Part shown: piece by piece, positions 23,311 through 32,955 of the stretch | Position numbering within the stretch: the first letter of the stretch is position 1 | How the letters are laid out: each line of letters begins with the position of its first letter | Origin: Lojkania enalia | Taxonomy: Eukaryota; Ascomycota; Dothideomycetes; Pleosporales | Direction of reading: 5' to 3' | Length of the DNA: 64,000 nucleotides | NCBI GenBank assembly: GCA_010094045.1 | Contig: ML986589.1 | Location: 565,974-629,973, forward strand | Notes under the pieces: model-generated | Database searches by the model: none | Told to the model about the DNA's origin: nothing | What the model saw: only the letters and a program-made list of their open reading frames with translations | Translations under genes and position numbers: made by a program

Positions 23311-24110
23311 AGTGCCGGGGCTGGGGGCGCGCGTGAAGATGCTGCGTAGGAAGGAAATTTTTGCGGTCTGCGGCCGAAGCCTGGTATTTATATAGTCGGT
23401 AGGTTAAGCTTGGGCTATCTTATTGTTTGTCTTTTGCGAACGAAAGGGAGGAGTGGGAGTAGCGAAGAGGGTGTATATATACCCCGAGGCTGAGTGCTCA
23501 ATCTGGCGGCCTGTGTGATTATTTGGGCACTGTCTGTCTGGGAAATGGTACCTGGATGTGGAATATGCGATTTGGAATCGTGGATTAGCAACTATGCGCA
23601 GCCCCGCAGCTGAGAAGAGAGGTGTGAATGATGCAATGGCGAAAAGGAGCGTCTTTCGGCGCTAGTTCGGGCGGGGATGGTGCAAAGCCACAGTTGATTA
23701 ATGCGGGTAGCCGTGCCCGCTACCGCGGCCGCTTTCCCTTTAATGTTTGATGACGAATACATCTTTGCCGGCGCAGGCGTGATGCGACCTCTCCTGTGTT
23801 GTTTCTCAGGGTCCTATCCTCCACAACGCTCGTCCCGCCGCTTTTCACATAACCGCTACCAGTTATAAAAAAAAAACATAGTGGTTTGAAGCTCGGAAGG
23901 ATGACGGCCAGGTAGACCGGGCAGCCTGCCTTGCGATTCCGACATTGACTCTTCCCGCGCGATTCCAGAGTTCCACGTTGAAGTCACCCGTCCCAAGAAA
24001 CACTTTGCCGCAAATTCCTGGCGCCTTACAAAGCCGCCTCACCGCACGCCGAAACCCAGGCACGGCTTCCAGATCACAAAACACACATGCTGGCATAACA
24101 CGCTTTGACC
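23311..24110. other. Divergent promoter region: glutaredoxin (minus) and LMBR1-like (plus)
   Basis: 800 bases between two start codons. No coding sequence supported. A short A-run lies at about 23869. TATA-like sequence (TATATATACC, near 23472) lies about 160 bases upstream of the glutaredoxin ATG. Confidence 0.5.
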
Positions 24111-26138
24111 ATGGCGTCTTCGTCCGCGGGTTCGACCGCTTTTTTCGTCCTCGCCGAACTGACAATATGCTTGCTCGTTCTACTCCTTCTGCGATACTAC
24201 CTCCCACTCCGCACCACGCCTGCCTACGTACTCGTCCCTGTTTTCCTTGCGATCACGCTACCTGCGAGTATAGTACTCCTCGTCCCGATCGACCTCGCGA
24301 GTAGCGCTGGAACAGATACAGAGGGAAGCCGCGGAATATGGCTATCGGACAAGGTGGTCTACAAGTCGTGGCGGGTGACATACTGGCTCACGTTTGCCTT
24401 GACGTGGGTCATACTCCCGTACCTGGGCGAATACTGCGACTCGGGATACCGTGAGCCGAAGGACCGGTTGATGTATTCGCTGCGGAGTAATGGGCAGTAT
24501 CAGCTCATGATGCTGGCTAGCGGTATTGTGGGAATGATATACTTCATCCTGCAGAATGGTTTCGTATTTGATACTTTTAAGGGTCTGGTTATGGCGCTGG
24601 CGTACGCATGGGGCCTTGTGCTTGCGATATATTTGATGGGACATGGGCTCGTCGCGCTTCCCAGAAGTTTGTGGAAGTATGCAAGCATTGGCGGCCGCTT
24701 GAAGAGGTTGCAGGGCCATGTGCCAAAGGTCCATGATAAATTGACTGAAGCGTTGGATAAGCTAAGTCAATACGAACACCAAGTTATTCAGTTAAGGCAG
24801 AGGAAGAATGGCACCGCGAGAGACTTTCAAGAATGGATTGAAGAGTTGAGCGAGATGAGCAGCCTGCCGGAAAATAGAGTGGGTGCGGTAGGCAGGACGA
24901 CCATGACAACGATTCCGCCAGTTATAACCGAGAGGTATCTTGCGGACTTGACGAGGAAATTAAAGAGAGCACGGCATGCGAAGATGAGGTTTTCTGATGA
25001 GTGGGACAGGCTTGTTAGGAAGGCGGTTGAGACGCAAGCTATCCTAGATTCGAAGGGATCAAAGAGGTTGGAATTCAAGAATTCCCCTTTCCAGACCCAG
25101 TCTAACGGCCCTCTTTCGAGAATTACACTCCTCACACCATATACGCGATATCATCTCCATGTCCATGTCCTTCCAACCATGTACTACCTAGCTTCCGTGG
25201 TCACGGCTCTGGCATCTGCGGCCATAGTCTGGTCTGAATGCGTCAATCCTCTCATCGACATGGACGGACCGAAGCTCAACCTTATCGGCCTCACAGTAGT
25301 CCACCCCACATCCTCCTCCCGCGGAGCGATTGGGTTTGGTAGGCAGATCATTGCGGCTGCATGGCTGTGCTACATGTGCATCTGCGCCTTCTTCTCGCTC
25401 ACTGAAGTCAAGATCTGGGGTAACAGGGCGCTAGTCAAACGTGGCACATACCAGGAATCAGCTACCTGGTACGGGCTCCAAGTAGCCAAGCTAACGGTAC
25501 CATTAGCGTACAACTTTGTCACATTCACGCCGCCCACGATCCACAAGCAAACAAGTTTCTACAACTTCTTGGGGAAGCTTATTGTGCTCACACCCCTCGG
25601 ACACGGGTTTTCGGACTACTTCCCCATCTTCATCCTTGTGCCTGTATTAGCCAGCATTTTCGGCCTATACGGTCGCGTCAAGAAGTTGTGCGGCTTCGGC
25701 GACTTGCTGGAGGACGATGAGGACGATGAGAATGCAGCGTACGGCACTGGTAGCTGGCGCGAAGGCCGCGCGCTCATCGACCGCGAAGTCAACAGCGCGA
25801 ATGGCACGTCGCTCGGCCTCTCGTCCCGAGGGAACCTCGTTTCTCCGCCAAATGAACGGTATCGCGATGACCCTGTTCGCCCGAATGCCGAATCGAGCAC
25901 GAGGAGACAGAGGGTGCCTGACAATAACTATGAGGTGTCTGGCAATTTTTTTACGGATTTTGCGGATCGGGTGAAGAATACGTTCGACACGGCGGACTTC
26001 AGCTTTAGCAGGCCGAAGTGGATGGGTGGTGGGGATGTTGGAGCAGGTGCTGGTGGGAGGGGGAATCAGACTACTGGGGAGGAAGAGAGCTGGACGAGGA
26101 TATTTGGTGGGAGGAGTGAGGGTAGGGTTAGGCTTTGA
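24111..26138 (+). CDS. LMBR1-domain multi-pass membrane protein (LMBRD2-like)
   Basis: Single-exon gene of 675 residues. The ATG at 24111 sits in ACCATGGCG, a strong context; the frame extends two codons upstream without an ATG. The layout is LMBR1-like: about five N-terminal helices, a central coiled-coil cytosolic loop (~residues 195-310, starting with RLKRLQGHVPKVHDKL), then four more helices, and a polar C-terminal tail with an acidic DDEDDE run and Gly-rich end. Motifs such as DSGYREPKDRLMYSLRSNGQYQ and GHGLVALPRSLWKYAS are typical of the LMBRD2 branch. The molecular role in fungi is unknown. The absence of introns is unusual beside its neighbours. Intact. Confidence 0.9.
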   Translation: MASSSAGSTAFFVLAELTICLLVLLLLRYYLPLRTTPAYVLVPVFLAITLPASIVLLVPIDLASSAGTDTEGSRGIWLSDKVVYKSWRVTYWLTFALTWVILPYLGEYCDSGYREPKDRLMYSLRSNGQYQLMMLASGIVGMIYFILQNGFVFDTFKGLVMALAYAWGLVLAIYLMGHGLVALPRSLWKYASIGGRLKRLQGHVPKVHDKLTEALDKLSQYEHQVIQLRQRKNGTARDFQEWIEELSEMSSLPENRVGAVGRTTMTTIPPVITERYLADLTRKLKRARHAKMRFSDEWDRLVRKAVETQAILDSKGSKRLEFKNSPFQTQSNGPLSRITLLTPYTRYHLHVHVLPTMYYLASVVTALASAAIVWSECVNPLIDMDGPKLNLIGLTVVHPTSSSRGAIGFGRQIIAAAWLCYMCICAFFSLTEVKIWGNRALVKRGTYQESATWYGLQVAKLTVPLAYNFVTFTPPTIHKQTSFYNFLGKLIVLTPLGHGFSDYFPIFILVPVLASIFGLYGRVKKLCGFGDLLEDDEDDENAAYGTGSWREGRALIDREVNSANGTSLGLSSRGNLVSPPNERYRDDPVRPNAESSTRRQRVPDNNYEVSGNFFTDFADRVKNTFDTADFSFSRPKWMGGGDVGAGAGGRGNQTTGEEESWTRIFGGRSEGRVRL

Positions 26139-27363
26139 GAGTTGGTAGAGGTATGGGATGGGTCTGCTGCTTTGGTTTTGCATGGCGTGGGCGTCTAGGG
26201 TAGTGTTTTTTTTTTTTTTTTTTTTTTTTTTTAGAGGTTTGTGTTTGGGGATGGATATGGGATACGGGCTTGAGCCTGGTGTGTTTTTGCTCTATGGGGG
26301 TAAAATAGAGTATTAAATCTTAATGGATGAGTACTAGATGATTTTCGTTCGGGTTTACTGGCGATGTGTCGTTAATTTCAAAAGGTTGTGTTGGGGTTAG
26401 GTTGGATGCGTTTTAGGCTGACATAGGATAGGAGGGGTCTTTGGAAGTGGTTGGGAGGGCGAAGGGTACAGCGTGTCTTTTTTTTGGGTGGGGAATGGTA
26501 CGAGGTTCATTGTGTACGCGTTATTAGGTCCAAGAACGGAATACTCGATAACAGTGAAAAGTAGGGGCTCTGAACTTGGAGGTTAATGCGATGTGGGTGA
26601 GGAACTGGGGATGCAAAGGGGTCATGATAGAGATATCGAGAATGTATTCTTACTTGGTATTAATCGGAGTCTGCTCAGAGTCGATTTGAGGAATTGTGGA
26701 GGTGTGGTACAGGATTGATCTGTGGGTGAAGAATCTCGCTGCAATAGATTATAGTAGCTGAGCAATGGGCCTTGAGCTGATACGATTCTTCGGTATTAAG
26801 GGAAGATGGGCTGCCTCACGAGGAGAATGACAGGCAGATAAGGAACGCTTAACGCGACAGCATCACCGGTGCATCGTTGCTATTTCTGCGCAGGGAGATG
26901 CATGTGGCAGAATCGGTCATCGTGGTAGTAAAGCCGGACCTCTATCCATTTGCGACATAGTTGAATAGCAAAATATCTAGTTACTCGCTACTAACTAGGC
27001 CTATTTTCCGCTATCTAGAGTGCATAGTAATTTTAAAAGCCTCTACTCGAACATGGTTCCCCAAATGACCTCGATGGCTATCACAAAAATTCAATGTTAC
27101 TTGCTGCAAGGTATACAGAACTCCTTTGCGCGGCCTCGCGTTTCTGGCCGTCCTTGCCTTGTGGGGTCGTGCATATACGGATTAGATAAGTAGCACCGTC
27201 CATAGAGACGCTAAAAGTATTGGAGGGAAAGTCAATGCAAGATAGCGAATCCCCAATCATTCAGTAGAATCAATTTCGGATCAAGGCTCATGCGGAGAGA
27301 GCCGGTTTCAGGCTTTGAGTGCAAGTACTCAGGTGTTTCGACAATTAGTTATTGAGTAGCAGG
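26139..27363. other. Intergenic, essentially without open frames
   Basis: Starts with the 3' flank of the LMBR1-like gene, including a poly-T tract, and then becomes stop-rich on both strands: no frame of 60 or more codons lies wholly inside it. No recognisable relic could be read in it. Confidence 0.55.
26206..26232. repeat. Poly-T tract (27 T)
   Basis: Uninterrupted run of T about 70 bases after the LMBR1-like stop codon, in the 3' UTR or just beyond. Simple slippage repeat. Confidence 0.85.
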
Positions 27364-28605
27364 TTAATGATTAAAGGTTGACAATGGGGTATTAAAACGA
27401 GAGGGAAAAGTTACAAAAGAGTCCGCGCATATTAAGCAGGTTGGAAGGCATAGCGTTAGCCAAGGGGAAATGTAGACAAGCCTACCAGTGAGCGAATGAA
27501 AGTGTCGTTTTCCAGACAGCTCATGTGGTACCCTCGGATACAAGCGCCGGTTAAGGCCCTGAGCTGGCAGGATACCACTCTTCTGAGGAGGTACGGGTAC
27601 GGGTAGATGGTCATGCCATACATCAATTCCGGAGTAGATTATCCATCCACGTCCATAGAACGCAAAGCGGTGATTGAGCTCGACATAAAAATGTACGAAG
27701 GTAGACCTCCAATTGTGGAGCAAACAAAACAGCAATAGCAATATACCTCGGCTTCCTGAAATGGATATACTAGGATTGATAATATTGCCAACGATACCTG
27801 TCGTTATTACCACGTGGATCGAGGGGTATTGATGTTCCAAGTAAAAGCTAGATTTAAGACTAGTGTCCTAGCTTTCGAAAATTGTTCCGTGGATGCATCT
27901 TGCAGAGTCGCAAAAGCCGAACCTCTTGGTGCCAACGTCCATAGTATCAAGAGCAGATGTCTGATTTGCTCATGATACCTCTATCCTTATACAGCCATGC
28001 TCGATACATTGGACGTAGAGAGTAGATACCCAAGGCCTCCACTGGCATTAAACCTACGCTCCGGCATAGAATAAGGTGTTCTATGCCGCACACTTCCGGT
28101 TAGTGGCAGACAATAGAATGATCCAATGGATAAATAGGACTCTGAGATAGGGATACATTTACTCACTCGACCCTGCAGCCATATTACACCCCCAAAAACC
28201 AATGTGGAAGCTATCTGCCGAAAAGGGAACCAGAATATCCATAGTGACATATGCCGCTGAGCCTGGGCCAGTAAATGTGCGGCAACAGGCCCAGGAGTCA
28301 ATCTTGTTTAGAGCGCGCCCAGGATGCATCGAATGAGTGTTCATTCCATCGTCCCTAGTTAAGGCCGTGCCAGAAGCCCGCGAGAATTTATTCGCCCAGG
28401 TAACAAGCGAATAGAAACCTGGCTGCAGCATCAGGAAATCAATCGTGAGGGGCGTCAGTAGAAGAGATTCCCGTATGCTTCTCCAATAGTTTTTTTCAGC
28501 TGGTCGCGCGCTCTTGGGCATTCTCCTAGGTTTGACCTGTGAAAAGATTCCAGAGCTGCGGCAATCGAAATCTAGAATTGAGAAACTAGCCGGATAGATA
28601 CACAA
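27364..28605 (-). pseudogene. Degenerate segment A, related to segment B at 29.6-30.1 kb
   Basis: Three minus-strand open stretches (28605-28159, 28301-27987, 27840-27364) are interrupted by stops and frame changes. Parts resemble segment B. VIWLQGRV followed by YLSIGSF corresponds to VIWQLGLV and YLSIGDN there. Further on, a FAFYGR...SGIDVWHD stretch corresponds to AMYKDT...SGVSWPD. The DNA also aligns around 28117-28185 (CCAATGGATA...GCAGCCATATTACA). No family name could be given. I read it as a decayed copy of a duplicated gene; a multi-intron gene cannot be excluded. Confidence 0.4.
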
Positions 28606-29588
28606 TCAAAAAATTATTTAGCCCGTGGTACGAAAGATGCAGTGCAAAGTCGAGCAAGATACGAAACTTCTAGTCTAGGTATCCGTTCCTGACTGGGACT
28701 TGTACCGAAAAATAATTGCAACTGCTAGAGATTATCAACGTTAGAGGCCCAGGGTATCAGTTGAATCAACGTCCAAACTAAGTGTAAGTCGAAATAAATT
28801 TTATCAGATCTCAAGACACAAACCAAACATCCGGTTACCAATGAGATCCTGGAGTAGAAAGTGTTGTCGACATGGTATCATAATGGAGGGACCATCGAAG
28901 ACGCTAGATACAGCTTTAAGGGGACCCAGAAGCTATTGGACGCCAACTTTTCCATTTGCTAGAGGGTGCGAAATGGTAGCATGGTGTTCAATTGATCGTA
29001 CAAACATCTGTTTTAGAGGCTAAACCACTAAATCGAAGGGTGAATGGATCGCCAGCTTGGTGAAATTCAATCGTGTAAAACGCTTGGAGTTTTTCAACTA
29101 GGAATTACTGCGGAAGACGAGTCCATAAGTCTATTCCAGAGCATCTAGTGATTGCTCAAATGTTATCGGAACGGTACGAGGGAAACCGAGTCGATGGTAA
29201 TGCCCGGAGGTAGGGATGGTCATTGGATCAAGTATACTGAGACGTCGAAAAGTTTCGGAGGCTCGAGGACGCTTATGCCGCTAGTTGTGTCTGGCCAGCG
29301 AGTGGCTCAAGATGATGACGAATTATCAATCGCAATGGTATAAGAGACAGAGGCCAATTGGAGCAGCGTTGAAAGTGCTTCAATTCGGGCTAAGGGGATG
29401 CTTTGCGCTGTGTATCTGTAAGACGAATTTTCGCCACTTCAGTCGTGTTATTAAAGCGAGCCCTAGTTCCTGTTATCGTTCAGAAATATATCTCTAAGTA
29501 AATAGGCTATAAAGAATTCAATAGAAATGGCTAGAAAAGGAAGAGCATCGAATCTCGGACAGAAAGGTAAATGCTCAAATCTTATAAC
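28606..29588. other. AT-rich interval between two related relics
   Basis: Stop-rich on both strands. Short plus-strand frames (28841-29023, 29152-29343, 29285-29497) show no domain. It may be the decayed upstream part of segment A or another unreadable relic. Confidence 0.45.
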
Positions 29589-30059
29589 TCATAACCGTCG
29601 AAATGGAAAGTATACTTGAACAATCAAGTACAGGGCTTGGTTGACACGAAAGTCAGGCCATGAAACACCACTATGGGCGAAGTCGGTATCCTTATACATA
29701 GCATACGCTAACTTGACATTCCAGATCCATAAGATAGTGTCCAAATCGACATGCTGATGATAGAATATCGAGGTTGATGAGAAGAATGGGTTAGCCAACA
29801 GGGGCGGTTGAGATAACTTGGTGCAAGTTAGCTCCATGGTATTGAAGGTGACACAGTCCGGCAGGGTGAGCGCGAGGTTGGAGTAGATAACCGTGAATCC
29901 AGCATTAACGTCGCACAAAGTATGGGATTCAGAACACCGAAAATTATCACCAATGGAAAGGTATCGCTCTGGAACTAGACCCAGCTGCCATATTACTCCA
30001 AACAGCGTGCCCTGGCTTCGTCCGGATGGTTTAATTCGAAGAGATTGGAATGACTGCAA
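29589..30059 (-). pseudogene. Degenerate segment B, related to segment A
   Basis: A 156-codon open stretch on the minus strand without a convincing ATG. A TTGCAG just before its first codons (near 30060) could be a splice acceptor, so it may be one exon of a longer gene. Readable parts are VIWQLGLVPERYLSIGDN, a Cys-containing middle (CSESHTLCDVNAG; DCVTFNTMELTC) and a SGVSWPDF end. It shares several short matches with segment A on the same strand about 2 kb away. Family unknown. Gene versus relic is not settled; relic is favoured because its partner is broken and no start is visible. Confidence 0.38.
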
Positions 30060-30186
30060 TTTGGTAGTGGAAAAAGTGTAGAGAACAATAAAATGAATGA
30101 AAGAAACAGTTTAAAGCCCTCCAGGCTTAAATTGATGCTTGGATAAAAGAACGTGAAGAAGTGTTAGGATGTCGATGGCCAAAAAG

Positions 30187-30345
30187 TTAAGGTACTCTCT
30201 CCGGCTTCAAACCGATCTCGATGCTCATATTCTCCATACGAGCCTCCTGAGTCTCGAACATGAGCAGAGCGGAGGCGACCCACTTAGTTATATCATTCAA
30301 TAAGCTCTTACCAAGGCAAGACGGTCGACCGAGACGGCAATTAGA
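30187..30345 (-). pseudogene. Possible cytochrome P450 C-terminal fragment
   Basis: A 52-codon minus-strand stretch ends in a stop at 30187. It contains GRPSCLGK, which fits the GxRxCxG core of the P450 heme-ligand loop (the Cys is the expected axial ligand, but the usual Arg is Pro and the usual Phe is Cys). ITKWVASALLMFE, like the following L helix, and a short GLKPERVP tail follow. Nothing P450-like could be read upstream. If the call is right it is an isolated relic; chance resemblance is possible. Confidence 0.33.
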
Positions 30346-32223
30346 GCATGGCAGTCGGTGAACAAGCTTTCGTATGCTAATAACATCTAGATTTTGTTAA
30401 CCGTTTGCAGGGAACATCTGAGATCAACGAACTTGGCAGGGGCGTTCAAGAAATTTTTGGGGAAGATGAGCTGAGAGGCGGGAGCTTGCAAGCGCCAGTG
30501 TTACTCTGGATGAATGGCAGGGCCGGCACAGCTCGGCACATTATTTCAAGGCGCACATTTTGGTGAGCAAGGCGAACGACTCAGAAGCTGCAGAGCCGTG
30601 AGCTGCTAATGAATGGCTGAAACAAGCTTAACAGAGTTAGGGAAGGTGGAAGTCAAAGCCCACGGAATACCAGCCCAAACCACCTCGATAGCTCCCCCCG
30701 CCTTTCGCTTTGCGAGCGGCTGCATGATGGTCTGAGAGGGCGCGCTTGAACGGTCTAGCAGGCGAGATGAACATTTACAATTTTGGCGGCAAGGAGAAGA
30801 GCGTTGAACCCAAAATGGGTGAAACAATATGAATGCGCCTCAATGAAGAGGTGCATAGTCGAAGCGAGCCGAATGCAGGGAGGCCGTGCGCTTAATTTCC
30901 ACCAGGATCGAACATGCCCTGGACATGCTTTTTTATCGATTGCTGGGGCCAGAGCGGTACGCCGTGCGAGCGCTTCTGCTTGTCGGCGTGCACAGTGAGC
31001 AGCACGATGATGACATTCAATTAGCAGGGGGAGAGAAATGAAGCGGGCTTGGGACGAAAATAGCTTGACGCAGCAGCACGCAGGATAGAAACAAAACAAT
31101 AATTAAATCTCCGCAGAGGATGAGGGAACTTTCCGGGCTCTGTGAGCGAAGGAGAAAATAGACAAGGCGCTGATGCTGATGCTGGACCGAGGGGAATAAT
31201 TCTGCGACGCTGACACAGCAGTTCCCAGTGCCTTGCAGAGTCCGGCAGAGCCTGAAGGGGCCAATGATCGCCGGGGCAAATCAATGCGAGGCAAAAGGGC
31301 CGATGCTAAATGCCAAAAAAGCCGTGAGCTACATCGATTTGCGATGGAAATAGGACCGGCCGACGACATTGTGTGGGCGGCAAAGGGCGATAAGGAAGCG
31401 AGTGCTGGGTGCTTGACAGTTGTGCCCGAGAGGGAGAGTCTCCACCACGGCTAGTGATGGGCGACGAGTCTGACCTCCCATAACGACAATGATACTATAA
31501 TGCCTCCGCCCAGGGCCTCGAACCGAAAATAACGGTGAGCGCGATGGCCAGCGAAATGAAGCTCGGAACGTGTACAGAGGTTCGCGCGGGCAGTTGAAGT
31601 GATTGGGCTTATTAGTGGACGCTGGCGAATGTGAGCAGCAACCGCCCGGCTGAAGGCGGTCAGCTTGAGCTGCAGGCGTCGGATACAGTGTTATTGACGT
31701 GTCGTCTTAGCAGCAGGCACGGGCGCGCGTTGACGGTTGGCCACAGCAGTTCATCTCATTATACGAAGCCTCAGGCTGGTGGTCGCGACAGGGCTTCCAG
31801 TGTCGGCTTAGCATCAGGGGCGCCGTGTGCGTGAATGGCCGGCGCAGTGCAGGACCCGTTGGTACCTGCGCTAGCCCACTATTCGACGAGGCCAACCGCA
31901 CGACACCAAATGCATCTGCCCCTGACCCGGCCCTGGACCCGGCCCTGGCGCCGCCGCGTCCTCTCCTTTCAGTGGCCAGTCGTTTCCGGACTGCGCTACC
32001 GAACCCGCAATCTCCCAACTCTACATAAGGTATGCCTTCTCGCTCTCGGACTGATTTTTCTTTCCTCACTTCCAAGCCAACTTTCGAGCTCAAGTCCCCA
32101 TTGACCTTCGGTCGTCCATTCGTTGAATACAACCAACTAGTAATACTCTCTTTAATACTCCCACCGCTCTCGCAACCACCTCCGACTTTTTTAAGTTCAA
32201 GTTCTATATCTTAATCAGTCAAA
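30346..32223. other. Intergenic, upstream of the GPI-type wall protein
   Basis: Mixed composition, no supported gene. Its right end is the promoter and leader of the wall-protein gene: a TACATAAG element near 32022 and a CT-rich stretch to about 32200. GTATGC at about 32031 and TAATCAG just before the ATG could bound a 5'-UTR intron. Confidence 0.5.
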
Positions 32224-32955
32224 ATGCGTGCCTCTGTCGCTGTCATCGCTGCCGCCGCCGGCGTTGCCGTTGCCGCTCCCCAGTACGGTGGATATGAGGA
32301 GTACACTCCTGCTCCTTACCCCGTCTACACCCCCAGCTCTTCCGCTGAGGCCTATCCGGAGAGCAGCTCTACTCCTTCCTACCCGGTCTACACTCCGGAG
32401 ACTAGCTCTTCTATGGAGTACCCCGTCTACCCAACCTCCAGCTCCTCCATGGAGTACCCCGTCTACCCTGAGAGCAGCTCTTCCATTGAGTACCCCGTCT
32501 ATCCCGAGAGCAGCTCGTCCATCGAGTATCCAGTCTACCCAACCTCTTCCATGGAGTACCCGGTCTACCCGACCACCACTCCTGAGGCTTACCCCACCAC
32601 TACCGAGTACTATACTACCGAGATCTGTGAGACTTCGACCTACACCACTATGACCACAAGCGAGTACTCGACCTACGAGACTGTGTGCACCACCACTGTC
32701 ACCAAGACCACTGTCTACCCAGTTGAGACTCCTTGCACCACCTCCACCACCGTCACGGTTACCCTTCCCTACACCAGCCCGGCTCCTTACTACCCCACCG
32801 GTACTGGTGCTCCTTATCCCCCTGCTGGCACTGCTTCCAGCTCCGGCTACGTTAAGCCCTCTGCTTACCCACCAGAGTTCACCGGCGCTGCCAGCCACGC
32901 CAAGGTCGGTGGCTTCGTTGCTGGTGTTGGTGCCCTTGCTGCTCTCTTCTTGTAA
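32224..32955 (+). CDS. Secreted, GPI-anchored-type Tyr/Pro/Ser/Thr-rich cell-wall protein
   Basis: 243 residues in one exon. Residues 1-18 form a signal peptide (MRASVAVIAAAAGVAVAA). The mature part is a low-complexity wall-type chain: imperfect repeats of SSSS-x-EYPVYP (about residues 44-118), then a Thr-rich region with paired Cys (ETVCTTTVTKTT, ETPCTTSTT) like that of many fungal wall proteins. The C-terminus is a small-residue and hydrophobic run ending GALAALFL, which fits a GPI-attachment signal. It resembles abundant conidial or wall proteins of the CCG-6/CCG-14 sort in style only. Codon use is C-ending, and the CT-rich leader suggests high expression. O-glycosylated cell-surface role is inferred. 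The antisense Gly-rich frame is a shadow. Confidence 0.87.
   Translation: MRASVAVIAAAAGVAVAAPQYGGYEEYTPAPYPVYTPSSSAEAYPESSSTPSYPVYTPETSSSMEYPVYPTSSSSMEYPVYPESSSSIEYPVYPESSSSIEYPVYPTSSMEYPVYPTTTPEAYPTTTEYYTTEICETSTYTTMTTSEYSTYETVCTTTVTKTTVYPVETPCTTSTTVTVTLPYTSPAPYYPTGTGAPYPPAGTASSSGYVKPSAYPPEFTGAASHAKVGGFVAGVGALAALFL

Noticed and set aside
26110..26140. Telomere-like GGGTAGGGTTAGG
   Set aside because: It is a single short match at the end of the LMBR1-like coding region, not an array.
32215..32898. 227-codon Gly/Arg-rich frame antisense to the wall protein
   Set aside because: It mirrors the C-ending codons of the wall-protein gene, which has a signal peptide, repeats and a GPI-type tail.
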